44,417 nt of DNA. Source: Xenococcus sp. MO_188.B8. GTDB lineage: Bacteria; Cyanobacteriota; Cyanobacteriia; Cyanobacteriales; Xenococcaceae. The notes under the pieces are model-generated. The model searched no databases. It was not told the origin of the DNA and saw nothing but the letters and a program-made list of their open reading frames with translations. Location of the stretch: the NCBI GenBank assembly GCA_030065615.1, contig JASJDR010000063.1:1-44417 (forward strand). The letters are read 5' to 3'. Shown here piece by piece: positions 15,907 through 24,268 of this stretch; the stretch's first letter is position 1, and the number at the start of each line of letters is the position of its first letter. The position numbers were made by a program, and so were the translations under genes.

Positions 15907-16503
15907 ATGACGGAAAAACTTATTACCCTGGATTTGAATCAACCTTGGTGGGAACGTTGTTTTTGTGTTGCTCCTTTGATTGTGGTAGGAACTAAAGAAG
16001 TCAATGGAGGATATAACCTAGCACCAAAACATATGGCAACACCTCTGGGTTGGTCAAATTACTTTGGTTTTGTTTGTACTCCCCGCCATCGCACCTATCA
16101 AAATATTTGTCGAGAACGGTTATTTACCGTTAGTTTTCCCTCTCCCGATGAGGTAATTCTGGCAAGTCTTGCCGCTGCCCCCCGCGATGACAATGATAGT
16201 AAGCCCAGTTTAGCTGCTCTGGCGACCCAACCGGCCAACATTATCGATGGCGTATTTCTCCAGGGGGCTTACTTAAACTTAGAATGTGAATTAGAGAAAA
16301 TTATCGATGGTTTTGGCGAAAATAGCCTGATTGCAGGCAAGATTCTGGCGGTACATGTTCAGGAATCAGCTTTACGCCTATCTGATTTAGACGATCAGGA
16401 TCTATTACGTCAAAATCCCCTGTTAGCTTATCTCTCTCCGGGACGCTATGCCAAAATTGCCGAGAGTTATTCCTTTCCTTTTCATCAGGGATTTCAGCGA
16501 TAG
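15907..16503 (+). CDS. Flavin-reductase-like (FMN-binding split barrel) protein
   Basis: 198 residues from ATG 15907, preceded by AGGTGAG; the frame is open 57 bases further upstream but this start has the ribosome-binding site. The segments APLIVVGTKEVNGGYNLAPK and FGFVCTPRHRTYQNICRERL, then FTVSFPSPDE, match the flavin reductase-like/RutF split-barrel fold that binds FMN. The reaction is unknown. It is followed 110 bases later by an M20 amidohydrolase and a DUF1611 protein in the same direction, suggesting a shared pathway. Confidence 0.85.
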   Translation: MTEKLITLDLNQPWWERCFCVAPLIVVGTKEVNGGYNLAPKHMATPLGWSNYFGFVCTPRHRTYQNICRERLFTVSFPSPDEVILASLAAAPRDDNDSKPSLAALATQPANIIDGVFLQGAYLNLECELEKIIDGFGENSLIAGKILAVHVQESALRLSDLDDQDLLRQNPLLAYLSPGRYAKIAESYSFPFHQGFQR

Positions 16504-16613
16504 CAGTATTGTTCGCTGTTAAAGCGACGGGTTGATATGATTAGGGGGAGATAAGGGAGACAGAGAGACATTTTGAGCCACTTCTGGGATAAAAATTTTG
16601 CACAGCTACTGAT

Positions 16614-17783
16614 ATGAGCAGATATCGCCAAACTACACAGAAATTAAGGGACTATATCCATCGTCGTCAAGAGGATATGATTGCTTTACTTGCCCAGTTA
16701 GTAACTGCGGAATCTCCTTCCACTGTACCTACTGCCCAAAACCAAGTTTTAACCATTCTGCAACAGGAGTTGAAGCAAAGGGACTATCGGGTACGTTATC
16801 TACCAGGAAAGCAAACTGGGGGGCATTTATTAGCTATTAATCGCGATCGCCGACCCCAACAAGCTTACCAACTTCTATTAGGGCATTGTGATACGGTTTG
16901 GCCCCTAGGTACTTTGGAGCAAATGCCTTTAAAAATAAGCCAGGGTAAATTATTTGGGCCAGGAGCCTACGATATGAAGGCGGGACTCGTGTTAACTTTG
17001 TTTGCCCTTGAAGCGATCGCTGTTCAGGAATTATTACCAGAAGTAAGTCCTGTAATATTTATTAACTCCGATGAAGAAATTGGTAGTCTCGAATCTACCC
17101 CCTACATTCAAAAGCTAGCCCAAAAGGCAGATCGGGCATTTGTGATGGAACCTTCTCTGGGTTTACAGGGCAAATTAAAAACCCAGCGCAAAGGAGTCGG
17201 CAGATTTGTGATTCGGGCAATTGGGCAGGCTGCCCATGCTGGGTTAAATCCCGAGAAGGGCATTAGTGCGATCCTCGAACTAACTTTTATCGTGCAGCAA
17301 TTATTTGCCCTTAACGAGCCGCAACGGGGAGTTACGGTAAATGTAGGTACTATCGATGGCGGATTACGTCCCAATGTGATTGCACCAGAAGCTAAAGCTG
17401 TAGTCGATGTAAGAGTCCCTAGCCCCGATGATGCCCAGCGGATTGAAGCTGCAATTCGCTCGCTCCAACCCACGATGGCGGGCAGTCAAATTATTGTTGA
17501 AGGCAGATTTGGCAGACCACCAATGGTAAAAAACCCAGCCAGCGAACAACTCTGGTTACTAGCGAAACATCTTGGCTCAGAATTGGGACTGGAATTAGCA
17601 GAAAGTACTGCCGGAGGGGGTTCCGATGGTAATACCACCAGTCTTTATACCCCTACTCTAGACGGTTTAGGAGCTGTGGGAGATGAAGCTCACGCGATCG
17701 GTGAGTTTGTCGAACTTGGACAGATGGTAGATCGCGCTGCCTTACTTGCAGGCTTGATTGCCAGCCCTAGTTTAAGTATTTGA
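16614..17783 (+). CDS. M20-family metallopeptidase/amidohydrolase
   Basis: 389 residues. Metal ligands of the M20 (ArgE/DapE/CPG2) family are visible: LLLGHCDTVWPLG (His and Asp region), GPGAYDMKAG (bridging Asp), NSDEEIGS (catalytic Glu pair), EPS and the C-terminal AHAIGEFVEL (His). The lid/dimerisation domain sits at about 180-290. It most resembles carboxypeptidase G2-type enzymes that hydrolyse N-acyl or glutamyl amino acids; the substrate is unknown. There is no signal peptide, so it is cytoplasmic. It lies 30 bases upstream of the DUF1611 gene, almost certainly in one operon. Confidence 0.9.
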   Translation: MSRYRQTTQKLRDYIHRRQEDMIALLAQLVTAESPSTVPTAQNQVLTILQQELKQRDYRVRYLPGKQTGGHLLAINRDRRPQQAYQLLLGHCDTVWPLGTLEQMPLKISQGKLFGPGAYDMKAGLVLTLFALEAIAVQELLPEVSPVIFINSDEEIGSLESTPYIQKLAQKADRAFVMEPSLGLQGKLKTQRKGVGRFVIRAIGQAAHAGLNPEKGISAILELTFIVQQLFALNEPQRGVTVNVGTIDGGLRPNVIAPEAKAVVDVRVPSPDDAQRIEAAIRSLQPTMAGSQIIVEGRFGRPPMVKNPASEQLWLLAKHLGSELGLELAESTAGGGSDGNTTSLYTPTLDGLGAVGDEAHAIGEFVELGQMVDRAALLAGLIASPSLSI

Positions 17784-17813
17784 GTGTAAAGTAAATTTTT
17801 AGGGAGAACAACC

Positions 17814-18830
17814 ATGTTAAATCAATATTTTTTAAGTTCCCTAACCCGAATTTCCGATCTCGATGCGGTTCCTTTTGAAATTCAACCTCTACCGCGATCG
17901 CAATGGGCAACGGGGGATTATGTGCTAGGAGAAGTGATACCGCCGCTTAATCCCTCATCTCAAGTGGAATTAACTAATGGACGGATGGCAAATTTACTGC
18001 CGGGAGATCTCATTATTGGTGCCTTTGGCATCCGACAGGCAACCTTAGCAATTGTAGGGGATTGGCAGGATATTCCCCCAGATAATTCTCTCCATGCTTT
18101 GACTGCGGCTGGATTATTTGGTGAAGCTACTTCTGTTTCCTATCTATGGTCTTCTCCTCCACCTTTAATATATCAAGGTCATGTACTGCGGGAGGGACAG
18201 AAGTTATCAATGGATAACTTTATTAATCCTCTGCCTGAACAGCCTTACCAATGTCCGACAATTATGATTATTGGTACTTCCATGTCAGCCGGCAAAACCA
18301 CCGCAGCAAGGGTAATTATCCGTCTACTAAGACAAATGGGTTTGCGAGTAATTGGGGCAAAATTGACTGGGGCAGGACGTTATCGAGATATTTTAGCGAT
18401 GCAGGATGCGGGCGCTCAGCAGATATTTGATTTTGTCGATGTCGGTTTACCATCTTCGATCTGTGAACCAGAAGAATTTCGCCAACGCTTACGCCAACTT
18501 TTAACTAAAATTGCTGCCACCAAACCAGATGTAGTGGTTGCTGAAGCAGGGGCATCTCCATTAGAACCCTACAATGGGTCAATTGTTCTTGAGGAAATGC
18601 GATCGCAAATTAATTACACTATTCTCTGTGCCTCAGATCCCTATGCGGTAGTGGGAGTCAGTCAGGGCTTTGGATTGCGACCAGATCTCATTACTGGGGT
18701 GGCTACCAGCACCAGCGCGGGAGTTCAACTGGTGGAAAAATTGACTGGCATCAAAGCTTTAACCTTACCAGAGCAAAAATCTTGGCCACAATTAGGGGCA
18801 ATGCTCAAAGAATCTTTGACAAGGACCTAG
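17814..18830 (+). CDS. DUF1611 (DgcN-type) P-loop protein
   Basis: 338 residues. The N-terminal domain (1-140) is followed by a P-loop domain with Walker A-like IIGTSMSAGKTTAARVIIR at 152-170 and VVVAEAGASPLEPYNGSIVL. This is the DUF1611 layout. Members named DgcN act in D-glutamate use as acetyltransferase partners of the epimerase DgcA in some marine bacteria. A GGGAGAAC ribosome-binding region precedes ATG. It follows the M20 gene by 30 bases. No dgcA-like enolase-superfamily gene is in the window, so the exact role here is open. Confidence 0.85.
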   Translation: MLNQYFLSSLTRISDLDAVPFEIQPLPRSQWATGDYVLGEVIPPLNPSSQVELTNGRMANLLPGDLIIGAFGIRQATLAIVGDWQDIPPDNSLHALTAAGLFGEATSVSYLWSSPPPLIYQGHVLREGQKLSMDNFINPLPEQPYQCPTIMIIGTSMSAGKTTAARVIIRLLRQMGLRVIGAKLTGAGRYRDILAMQDAGAQQIFDFVDVGLPSSICEPEEFRQRLRQLLTKIAATKPDVVVAEAGASPLEPYNGSIVLEEMRSQINYTILCASDPYAVVGVSQGFGLRPDLITGVATSTSAGVQLVEKLTGIKALTLPEQKSWPQLGAMLKESLTRT

Positions 18831-18851
18831 AACCTAAATTATATAATTTAT

Positions 18852-20570
18852 TCAACGGGAACTGATCGCAGTAGGGAGCAATGCGGCAACCCCTTCGGTA
18901 GAAAATTCGCGAAACACATTAACGGCTAAGCCAAAAATTTTCTGGGGTTGTAAATCTTCTTTAACCAGACTCCAAATTCGTTGTACTTCTTCAGTATGCA
19001 AACGTTCATCTTCCGTTAAGGCGAGTAACAATTGATGACGCAGATATTGACCTTCTTCCGACATCAAATATTGCATTCCTAACTGGGCAGTGGGCAAAAG
19101 ATCGAAGGCTTGATCGGAACGAGCGATCGCAATCATATTTTCCAGCCTCTGCCATTGGAATTTGCCATCTTGGATCAACACTTCCAACAGCCGTTTCCGT
19201 AATTGGGGAGATTCTCCAGTTAATAAACGACGGGAAACATAAGGATAAGAGACTTCGACAATTTTGAATTTAGGATTAAGGCTTAAGGCTAATCCTTCTT
19301 GAGTAATTAAAGAACGGATAATCAGGGCAAATTTGGCAGGAACACGGAAAGGATATTCATACATCAATTCCGAAAACTCATCAGTAATTGTCTTAAAATT
19401 AAAGTTCGCGACACTTTCTCCCATTGCTTGCCCCAATACTTTCTCTAATGCCGGAATAATGGGATTAATATCAGTATCGGGAGTTAAAAAGCCTAAATTA
19501 ACAAAATCTCTAGCTAAGGATTGATAATCGCGATTGATTAGTTGTACTACCGCACTGGCTAAGGTTTCTTTGGTATCTTCATCTAACTGATCCATCATAC
19601 CAAAGTCAATATAGGCCATGCGACCATCGATTGTGGCAAAAAGATTTCCTGGATGGGGATCAGCATGGAAAAATCCATGTTCTAGTAACTGACGTAAGCC
19701 AGAAGTCACACCAATACGAATCAACTCATCAGGATCTAAACCCGCAGCTCTCACAGCGTCGAGATCGGTAAGTTTAAAACCATGAATCCATTCGAGAGTT
19801 AGCACAGATACCCGACTATACTCGCGATAAATAAACGGAACTTTGACTTCGGGATCGTTTTTAAAGTTAGCGGCAAATTTTTCAGCGTTTTTGGCCTCGT
19901 TGATATAGTCGATTTCTTCAAACAGTTTACTGCCAAATTCATCAACGATTAAAGTCAGATCATGACCTAAGTTTAGAGGCAAAAATGGCCCTAACCAACG
20001 AGCACCTAAGCGCATTAAATACAAATCCAAAGTAAGAATCGGACGCAAGTTAGGACGTTGTACTTTAACCGCAACTTCTTCCCCTGAATGAAGTACACCT
20101 CGATATACTTGACCTAAGCTGGCAGCCGCAACTGGATGGGGCGATAACTCTCGATAAACTTGATCAATCGTGCAATCTAATTGACTCTCAATGATGCTAT
20201 AGGCAATATGATTATCAAAGGGTGGTAAATCATCTTGGAGTTTAATAAGTTCATCAAGAAAATCTCGACGAATCAAATCTGGCCTGGTAGATAAGGCTTG
20301 TCCTACTTTAATAAATGTGGGTCCGAGGCTAGTTAAAATATTTCTTAGTTGAGTAGCTCTGCGTTGCGATGTTGCTACTGGTTGGTTTGTCCAGCGATCC
20401 CACTGCAAAAGAAGTAAAAAACTACCAAAGAACCAGATGATTTTGATGGCACGCCATATTACTAGCCAAGGCCGATAACGGTAGTATTTAGCGATCGCCT
20501 CTTGATTGTAACCGACTGGCGGTTCTTCTTCCAAGTTTTGATTTGAATTCACCATTTGATATGGACTCAC
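18852..20570 (-). CDS. ABC1/UbiB-family atypical kinase
   Basis: 572 residues. Kinase-like motifs: alanine-rich nucleotide loop VAAASLGQVYRGVL, VAVKVQRPN (conserved Lys), HGFFHADPHPGNLF (catalytic Asp/Asn) and YIDFGMMDQ (metal Asp). The N-terminal KxGQ-type motif appears as FIKVGQALSTRPDLI. Homologues support quinone biosynthesis or lipid-linked functions in membranes; cyanobacterial genomes carry several paralogues. Hydrophobic N-terminal residues 35-62 suggest membrane association. It is monocistronic; the gene ends close to the convergent DUF1611 gene (21 bases). Confidence 0.93.
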   Translation of the reverse strand: MSPYQMVNSNQNLEEEPPVGYNQEAIAKYYRYRPWLVIWRAIKIIWFFGSFLLLLQWDRWTNQPVATSQRRATQLRNILTSLGPTFIKVGQALSTRPDLIRRDFLDELIKLQDDLPPFDNHIAYSIIESQLDCTIDQVYRELSPHPVAAASLGQVYRGVLHSGEEVAVKVQRPNLRPILTLDLYLMRLGARWLGPFLPLNLGHDLTLIVDEFGSKLFEEIDYINEAKNAEKFAANFKNDPEVKVPFIYREYSRVSVLTLEWIHGFKLTDLDAVRAAGLDPDELIRIGVTSGLRQLLEHGFFHADPHPGNLFATIDGRMAYIDFGMMDQLDEDTKETLASAVVQLINRDYQSLARDFVNLGFLTPDTDINPIIPALEKVLGQAMGESVANFNFKTITDEFSELMYEYPFRVPAKFALIIRSLITQEGLALSLNPKFKIVEVSYPYVSRRLLTGESPQLRKRLLEVLIQDGKFQWQRLENMIAIARSDQAFDLLPTAQLGMQYLMSEEGQYLRHQLLLALTEDERLHTEEVQRIWSLVKEDLQPQKIFGLAVNVFREFSTEGVAALLPTAISSR

Positions 20571-20799
20571 AAGTCTCCTGATTGCCCCTCAATTACAAGT
20601 TAGTGTTTTGTCTACTGGTACTTACTAAATATTAGTATACAAAAATACAGATTTCTTAATCCAGCATAATATCATTCTATGAGAACGGTATACTACTTAA
20701 TAATTAGTCATAATTGTTAAATTCTTGATACTTTTTGATTTTAATCCTTAATATTTTCATGGGATAACTATTTAGTTACTGATTAGTGACTGAGTTTTA

Positions 20800-21522
20800 C
20801 TAATTGGTAACAGTTGCTAACATCTCCTGGGGAGTAAGGTTGGGATAGATTACCTGACCATCTTTAAACCAGATAATCCTTTGAGTTTGACGTGCTACTT
20901 CGGGTTCGTGAGTCACCATAATTACGGTGATCCCACTACGATGTAACTCTTGGAAAATCTCTAATACTTCTTGAGTTGTCCGTGAATCTAAAGCACCCGT
21001 CGGTTCATCAGCAAGCAAAAGTAGGGGCTGATTTACGATCGCCCTAGAGATAGCTACCCTTTGTTGTTGTCCGCCCGAAAGTTGATTTGGCTTATTGTTA
21101 AGTCTGTCTCCCAAGCCTAATTTAGTTAAAGTATTTTTAGCGCGATCTCGTCTGACCTCAGGGGGAATTCCCGCATAGATCATTGGTAACATGACATTTT
21201 CTAAGGCAGTCATTTGGGGCAGCAGATGAAATTGTTGGAACACAAAACCAATTTTGCGGTTACGAATCTCTGCTAATGGTTGCTCCTCTAGTTGAGAAAC
21301 ATCCACGCCATCAAGATAGTATTTGCCTGATGTCGGACGATCTAGGCAACCAATAATATTCATTACCGTAGATTTTCCAGAGCCAGAGGGTCCCATAATA
21401 GAACAGTATTCCCCTTGATTTACTACTAGGTTTACTTTGTCTAAAGCATGCACTGTAGTATTTCCGCTACCATAAATTTTTGAGACTTCTTCTAGGCGAA
21501 CTATTCTAGGTTGATGATTCAT
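20800..21522 (-). CDS. LolD/MacB-type ABC transporter ATPase (DevA-like)
   Basis: 240 residues from ATG 21522; a GTG five codons upstream is possible but lies in a duplicated sequence. Walker A GPSGSGKST (44-52), Q-loop FVFQQFHLL, signature LSGGQQQRVAISRA and Walker B LLLLADEPTGALD are all intact. This subfamily works with MacB/DevC-like permeases in lipid, lipoprotein or drug export. No permease or membrane-fusion gene is adjacent, so it is an orphan component here. It diverges from the small gene at 21560, with only 37 bases between starts. Confidence 0.93.
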   Translation of the reverse strand: MNHQPRIVRLEEVSKIYGSGNTTVHALDKVNLVVNQGEYCSIMGPSGSGKSTVMNIIGCLDRPTSGKYYLDGVDVSQLEEQPLAEIRNRKIGFVFQQFHLLPQMTALENVMLPMIYAGIPPEVRRDRAKNTLTKLGLGDRLNNKPNQLSGGQQQRVAISRAIVNQPLLLLADEPTGALDSRTTQEVLEIFQELHRSGITVIMVTHEPEVARQTQRIIWFKDGQVIYPNLTPQEMLATVTN

Positions 21523-21557
21523 ACATTTATAATTCACAGTTCATACATTTATAATTC
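21518..21557. repeat. 18-bp direct duplication between divergent starts
   Basis: TTCATACATTTATAATTC occurs at 21518-21535 and 21540-21557. The first copy includes the ATG of the ABC gene on the minus strand; the second ends two bases before the ATG of the plus-strand gene. Confidence 0.85.
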
Positions 21558-21559
21558 CC

Positions 21560-21859
21560 ATGTTGTCCCAGATTAATTACGTAATTCGTTCTTTACAAGA
21601 TGGCAAGTATTTAGTCGCACGTATTTCTCAAAAACAAGATCGAGCAGAAGCTAGTTACTTATTGGTTTTTAAATTAGATCACGAAGCCTTGTCCTATATT
21701 AATACCCATGCTCAAGAATTTGGCGATCGCCTAAGTGTAGAATCGGTATCTCCAACTCAACTCAAATCACTATTAAACCGTTGGGGTTATCAAGGAATCG
21801 GACTAGTTGAAGATCCCCTTATTCCCAACATTAGTTTCCTCGAAATAAACAACCCCTGA
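21560..21859 (+). CDS. Conserved hypothetical cyanobacterial protein
   Basis: 99 residues with regular alternating strands and helices (YLVARISQKQDRAEASYLLV, SLLNRWGYQGIGLVEDPLIP). There are no signal peptide, membrane helices or recognised motifs. The codon use matches neighbours and HIP1-like GGCGATCGCC lies inside the frame, so it is very probably a real gene. It is divergent from the ABC ATPase gene. Function unknown. Confidence 0.75.
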   Translation: MLSQINYVIRSLQDGKYLVARISQKQDRAEASYLLVFKLDHEALSYINTHAQEFGDRLSVESVSPTQLKSLLNRWGYQGIGLVEDPLIPNISFLEINNP

Positions 21860-21861
21860 CG

Positions 21862-21916
21862 GAGAAGGGTATAAGGCAATCCTAAAGGATTTAGCTGCGC
21901 GTCAGCTAGGGCTTCA
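21862..21916. repeat. Dispersed GC-rich hairpin repeat
   Basis: AATCCT-AA-AGGATT (21878-21891) is followed by AGCTG-CGCGT-CAGCT (21893-21907) and AGGGCTTC. The words AATCCT, AGCT and TAGGGCTTC also occur in the insertion inside the RND pump gene at 27575-27661, so this is one family. It may also terminate the gene ending at 21859. Confidence 0.55.
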
Positions 21917-22033
21917 GGGCAGAAGGCAGAAGGAGGAAAGTAGATCTCCGAAAAAGAAGATGAGAAACTTAGAATTAGGACATTAGTAAAAATGAACTAA
22001 AAATTTTAAGTTTCAGCAAGAGTTAAAAGGAAT

Positions 22034-22324
22034 TTATTTTTTAATTTTCGGTTGATTATGATCGGGACAAGGAGGTGCCTTCAGAGAACGGTTTAACCAT
22101 CCTTGAGCTTGATTAGTATGACTTAAAGCCGACTCTGGTTGTTCCTTAAGTAGGAAAACTAATGCCGATGCTAGTTGTTGAGCTGCTTGTGCTTTACGAT
22201 CTCCTTTGAGACGATGCCAATCTTTATGGGGGATTGCTAATCTTCCTGCTAAAGCTTGAGCTAATTCTAGACTACTAAGATCCTGCAATGATGCTTTCTG
22301 AGATAGTTGGGTATTTTCTAACAT
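22034..22324 (-). CDS. Small cyanobacterial protein, DUF6439-like
   Basis: 96 residues. The pattern SSLELAQALAGRLAIPHKDW, KGDRKAQAAQQLASALVFLL and WLNRSLKAPPCPDH belongs to a small cyanobacteria-only family that I believe is catalogued as DUF6439; that name is from memory. It is helical and soluble, with no known function. The start lies 45 bases from the preferred divergent start at 22369, so the two share a promoter region. Confidence 0.75.
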   Translation of the reverse strand: MLENTQLSQKASLQDLSSLELAQALAGRLAIPHKDWHRLKGDRKAQAAQQLASALVFLLKEQPESALSHTNQAQGWLNRSLKAPPCPDHNQPKIKK

Positions 22325-22368
22325 GAGTTAATATCGTGAATATTTTATTCCTATCTTTAAATTTTAAA

Positions 22369-22764
22369 ATGTCTAGTAACGAATCTTCCCCTAACTATGA
22401 TAGTCGTGAGGAACATGATCGCAATGAAAACTCTTCTTCTAACAATGGCGATCGCGAAATAGCAAAGGTTTTAACAGAAGTTGGACAGTCTCTAGAAGAA
22501 CTCAGAAATCGGTATTTGCAAGTTAAACAAGATTGGCAAAGACGTGCCGAACTTGTTAAATACAAACAAGAGTTGCAGCAAAAAAAAGCGAACAACCTTG
22601 AAAGAGAACCCATCAAAACTGAATTGAGAGATCTTGAACAACAAATTAGTGAATTAGAAATTAATTTAGAAAGTGTTCTGCTACCTGATTTATTTTGGCA
22701 GGCTGTGCGCTTTAGTGGCTTAGGAATCGTGATCGGTTGGGTGTTAAAATCTCTTGCTAGTTAG
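22369..22764 (+). CDS. Coiled-coil protein with a C-terminal membrane anchor
   Basis: 131 residues from ATG 22369; an upstream GTG at 22336 would add 11 hydrophobic residues but is less likely. Residues 1-35 are Ser/Asn/Glu-rich and probably disordered. About 38-105 form a long coiled coil (TEVGQSLEELRNRYLQVKQD through LRDLEQQISELEINLE). The C-terminus (FWQAVRFSGLGIVIGWVLKS) is one membrane segment. It looks like a tail-anchored cyanobacterial conserved protein of unknown role. Confidence 0.7.
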   Translation: MSSNESSPNYDSREEHDRNENSSSNNGDREIAKVLTEVGQSLEELRNRYLQVKQDWQRRAELVKYKQELQQKKANNLEREPIKTELRDLEQQISELEINLESVLLPDLFWQAVRFSGLGIVIGWVLKSLAS

Positions 22765-22817
22765 TAAGATTAGTTGCGATCGCGTAATAATCAAACTATC
22801 AATCATTGCTCCTGATC

Positions 22818-23363
22818 TTAGTTATCAGATGCTTCACTCAATAACGCGATCGTGTCTTCACACCAAGCAATCCGATAACTTTCATAACCAATTCCACAGC
22901 GCAAAGTTGCATAGATACATTTTTGCTCAAAGGTTAATTGGGAAGTATCGGCAAATTTTTCTTGCTCAATTTGCTTATATTCAGCTAACTGTTGTGAATG
23001 AATTTGTTGATGGCGTTTAATTTCCTGCAAAATCACCGACTTTGGCACTAATTTGGCGGCAATTACTTTAACTAATAACTCTTCACGAATTGCCATTGGT
23101 TCGGCGGGTTCTAGTGACCAGGTTTTGAGTATTTCTATACCTTTATCAGTTATTTTATAAAGCTTTTTATCGGGGCGACCTTCTTGGGGAATAATTTCTG
23201 ATGCGATCGCCCCTTCCTTTTCTAATTTCCCCAATTCTCGATATATCTGTTGTTGGCTAGCCTGCCAATAGTATTTACTAGTTTGGGAAAATTTCTTCCA
23301 GAGATCGTAACCACTATAGGATTCATTTCCTAAGGTTGCCAAAATTGTGTGCGCTAATGCCAT
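22818..23363 (-). CDS. PadR-family transcriptional regulator
   Basis: 181 residues. An N-terminal PadR winged helix (LAHTILATLGNESYSGYDLW, IYRELGKLEKEGAIASEIIP, GRPDKKLYKITDKG) is followed by a helical dimerisation domain (Vir-type). Such repressors commonly control efflux genes and respond to phenolic or antibiotic compounds. It is divergent from a DUF2141 gene. Operator-like inverted repeats lie before that gene and again before the efflux genes, which makes PadR the likely controller of the cluster to 29.3 kb. Confidence 0.92.
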   Translation of the reverse strand: MALAHTILATLGNESYSGYDLWKKFSQTSKYYWQASQQQIYRELGKLEKEGAIASEIIPQEGRPDKKLYKITDKGIEILKTWSLEPAEPMAIREELLVKVIAAKLVPKSVILQEIKRHQQIHSQQLAEYKQIEQEKFADTSQLTFEQKCIYATLRCGIGYESYRIAWCEDTIALLSEASDN

Positions 23364-23434
23364 TTTTCAGTTATAAGTAAACAAATAATCGACCGCTGAC
23401 CTGCTTGAAGTCAAGAGCCTTTAACAAAATCTGC

Positions 23435-23508
23435 TTGACATATTCAATAAATTTAGTATAACTTTTTTTGTATATTCAAAAAATTGTATAAATACAAATT
23501 GTATATTA
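23435..23508 (+). promoter_or_regulatory. Promoter/operator block A
   Basis: TTGACA (23435-23440), a 16-base spacer and TATAAC (23457-23462) form a promoter. Overlapping and following it are TTTAGTATA...GTATATTC and the perfect repeat TTGTAT-AA-ATACAA (23484-23497). The layout repeats almost exactly in block B, suggesting a common regulator, most likely the PadR protein encoded next door. Confidence 0.7.
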
Positions 23509-23563
23509 GCGGACACTCTCTCTGCTACCAAACAATGAGTCAAAAGTTTAGGAATAATAATAA

Positions 23564-24019
23564 ATGATGAAGCGATTTTCTTTCGGGACTTTACTATTGG
23601 CTTTTATTGGGAATCTGGCCGTTTCAGCGAACGCTTTAGATAGTACAAGCAGTAATTTGACAGTTAATATAGATAGCCTGAGGAATCAAAACGGGCAAAT
23701 TTGCCTGAGTCTTTTTTCAGACAGTCGGGGATTTCCCAGTGACGGGACTCGCGCTTTACAAGCAAAATGTATTGATTTAGCAGAAGAAACTTCCACAATT
23801 ACATTTCAGAATTTGAGACCAGGAAGTTATGCTGTAGCTGCCTTTCATGATGTCAATGAAGATGGCATCTTCAATTTGAATAGTCTTGGTATCCCAAAAG
23901 AAGGCTTTGGCTTTTCGAGAAACCCCAAGATTTTAACTGGTCCTCCTAAGTTTGGAGATGTAGTCTTGATTATTGTCGGACCAAAAAACAACATTCGAAT
24001 TGAATTGCAATATTTTTAG
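23564..24019 (+). CDS. Secreted DUF2141 protein
   Basis: 151 residues. A signal peptide is visible at 1-24 (KRFSFGTLLLAFIGNLAVSANA). The mature part has the DUF2141 pattern: GQICLSLFSDSRGFPSDGTR, NLRPGSYAVAAFHDVNEDGI, FNLNSLGIPKEGFGFSRNP. It is a periplasmic or outer beta-sandwich protein of unknown function. Its promoter is operator block A, the near-copy of the block before the efflux genes, so it is probably co-induced with them. Confidence 0.88.
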   Translation: MMKRFSFGTLLLAFIGNLAVSANALDSTSSNLTVNIDSLRNQNGQICLSLFSDSRGFPSDGTRALQAKCIDLAEETSTITFQNLRPGSYAVAAFHDVNEDGIFNLNSLGIPKEGFGFSRNPKILTGPPKFGDVVLIIVGPKNNIRIELQYF

Positions 24020-24039
24020 CTGAACTGGCGAGAAGCCCA

Positions 24040-24112
24040 TTGACATACTCAACAAGTTTAGTATACTATTATTTGTATACTAAAAAAGTTTAATGTCTAC
24101 AAATTGTATATG
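24040..24112 (+). promoter_or_regulatory. Promoter/operator block B
   Basis: TTGACA (24040-24045), 16 bases and TATACT (24062-24067). A perfect 10-bp inverted repeat, TTTAGTATAC-TATTATTT-GTATACTAAA (24057-24084), overlaps the -10. A further TACAAATTGTATATG follows near 24098-24112. It matches block A base for base over most of the -35 to -10 region. Confidence 0.75.
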
Positions 24113-24142
24113 ACTTAACATTCTTGGTCTACTAATGAAGTT

Positions 24143-24241
24143 ATGAATCAGCAATCTATAACGGATTTCGTAAAACCAGAATCATCTTCTGGGATAGAGG
24201 AATCTTTATTGCCCCTCAGACAAAACAGTTCTCTTCAATGA
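24143..24241 (+). other. 33-codon leader frame closed by an in-frame TGA
   Basis: ATG 24143 opens MNQQSITDFVKPESSSGIEE and continues to a TGA at 24239-24241. It is in the same frame as the adaptor gene, and the codons right after the TGA (KRWQIVSASLLLLLAGIGIG) complete the expected cytoplasmic tail and membrane anchor. It is either the amputated N-terminus of the adaptor or an upstream frame used for reinitiation. Confidence 0.6.
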
Positions 24242-24268
24242 AAAAGATGGCAAATTGTATCAGCTAGT

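Noticed and set aside
20620..20660. ATTAGTATAC upstream of the UbiB-type gene as a further PadR operator
   Set aside because: Only half of the inverted repeat matches the blocks at 23.4 and 24.0 kb, and AT-rich DNA makes such matches common.
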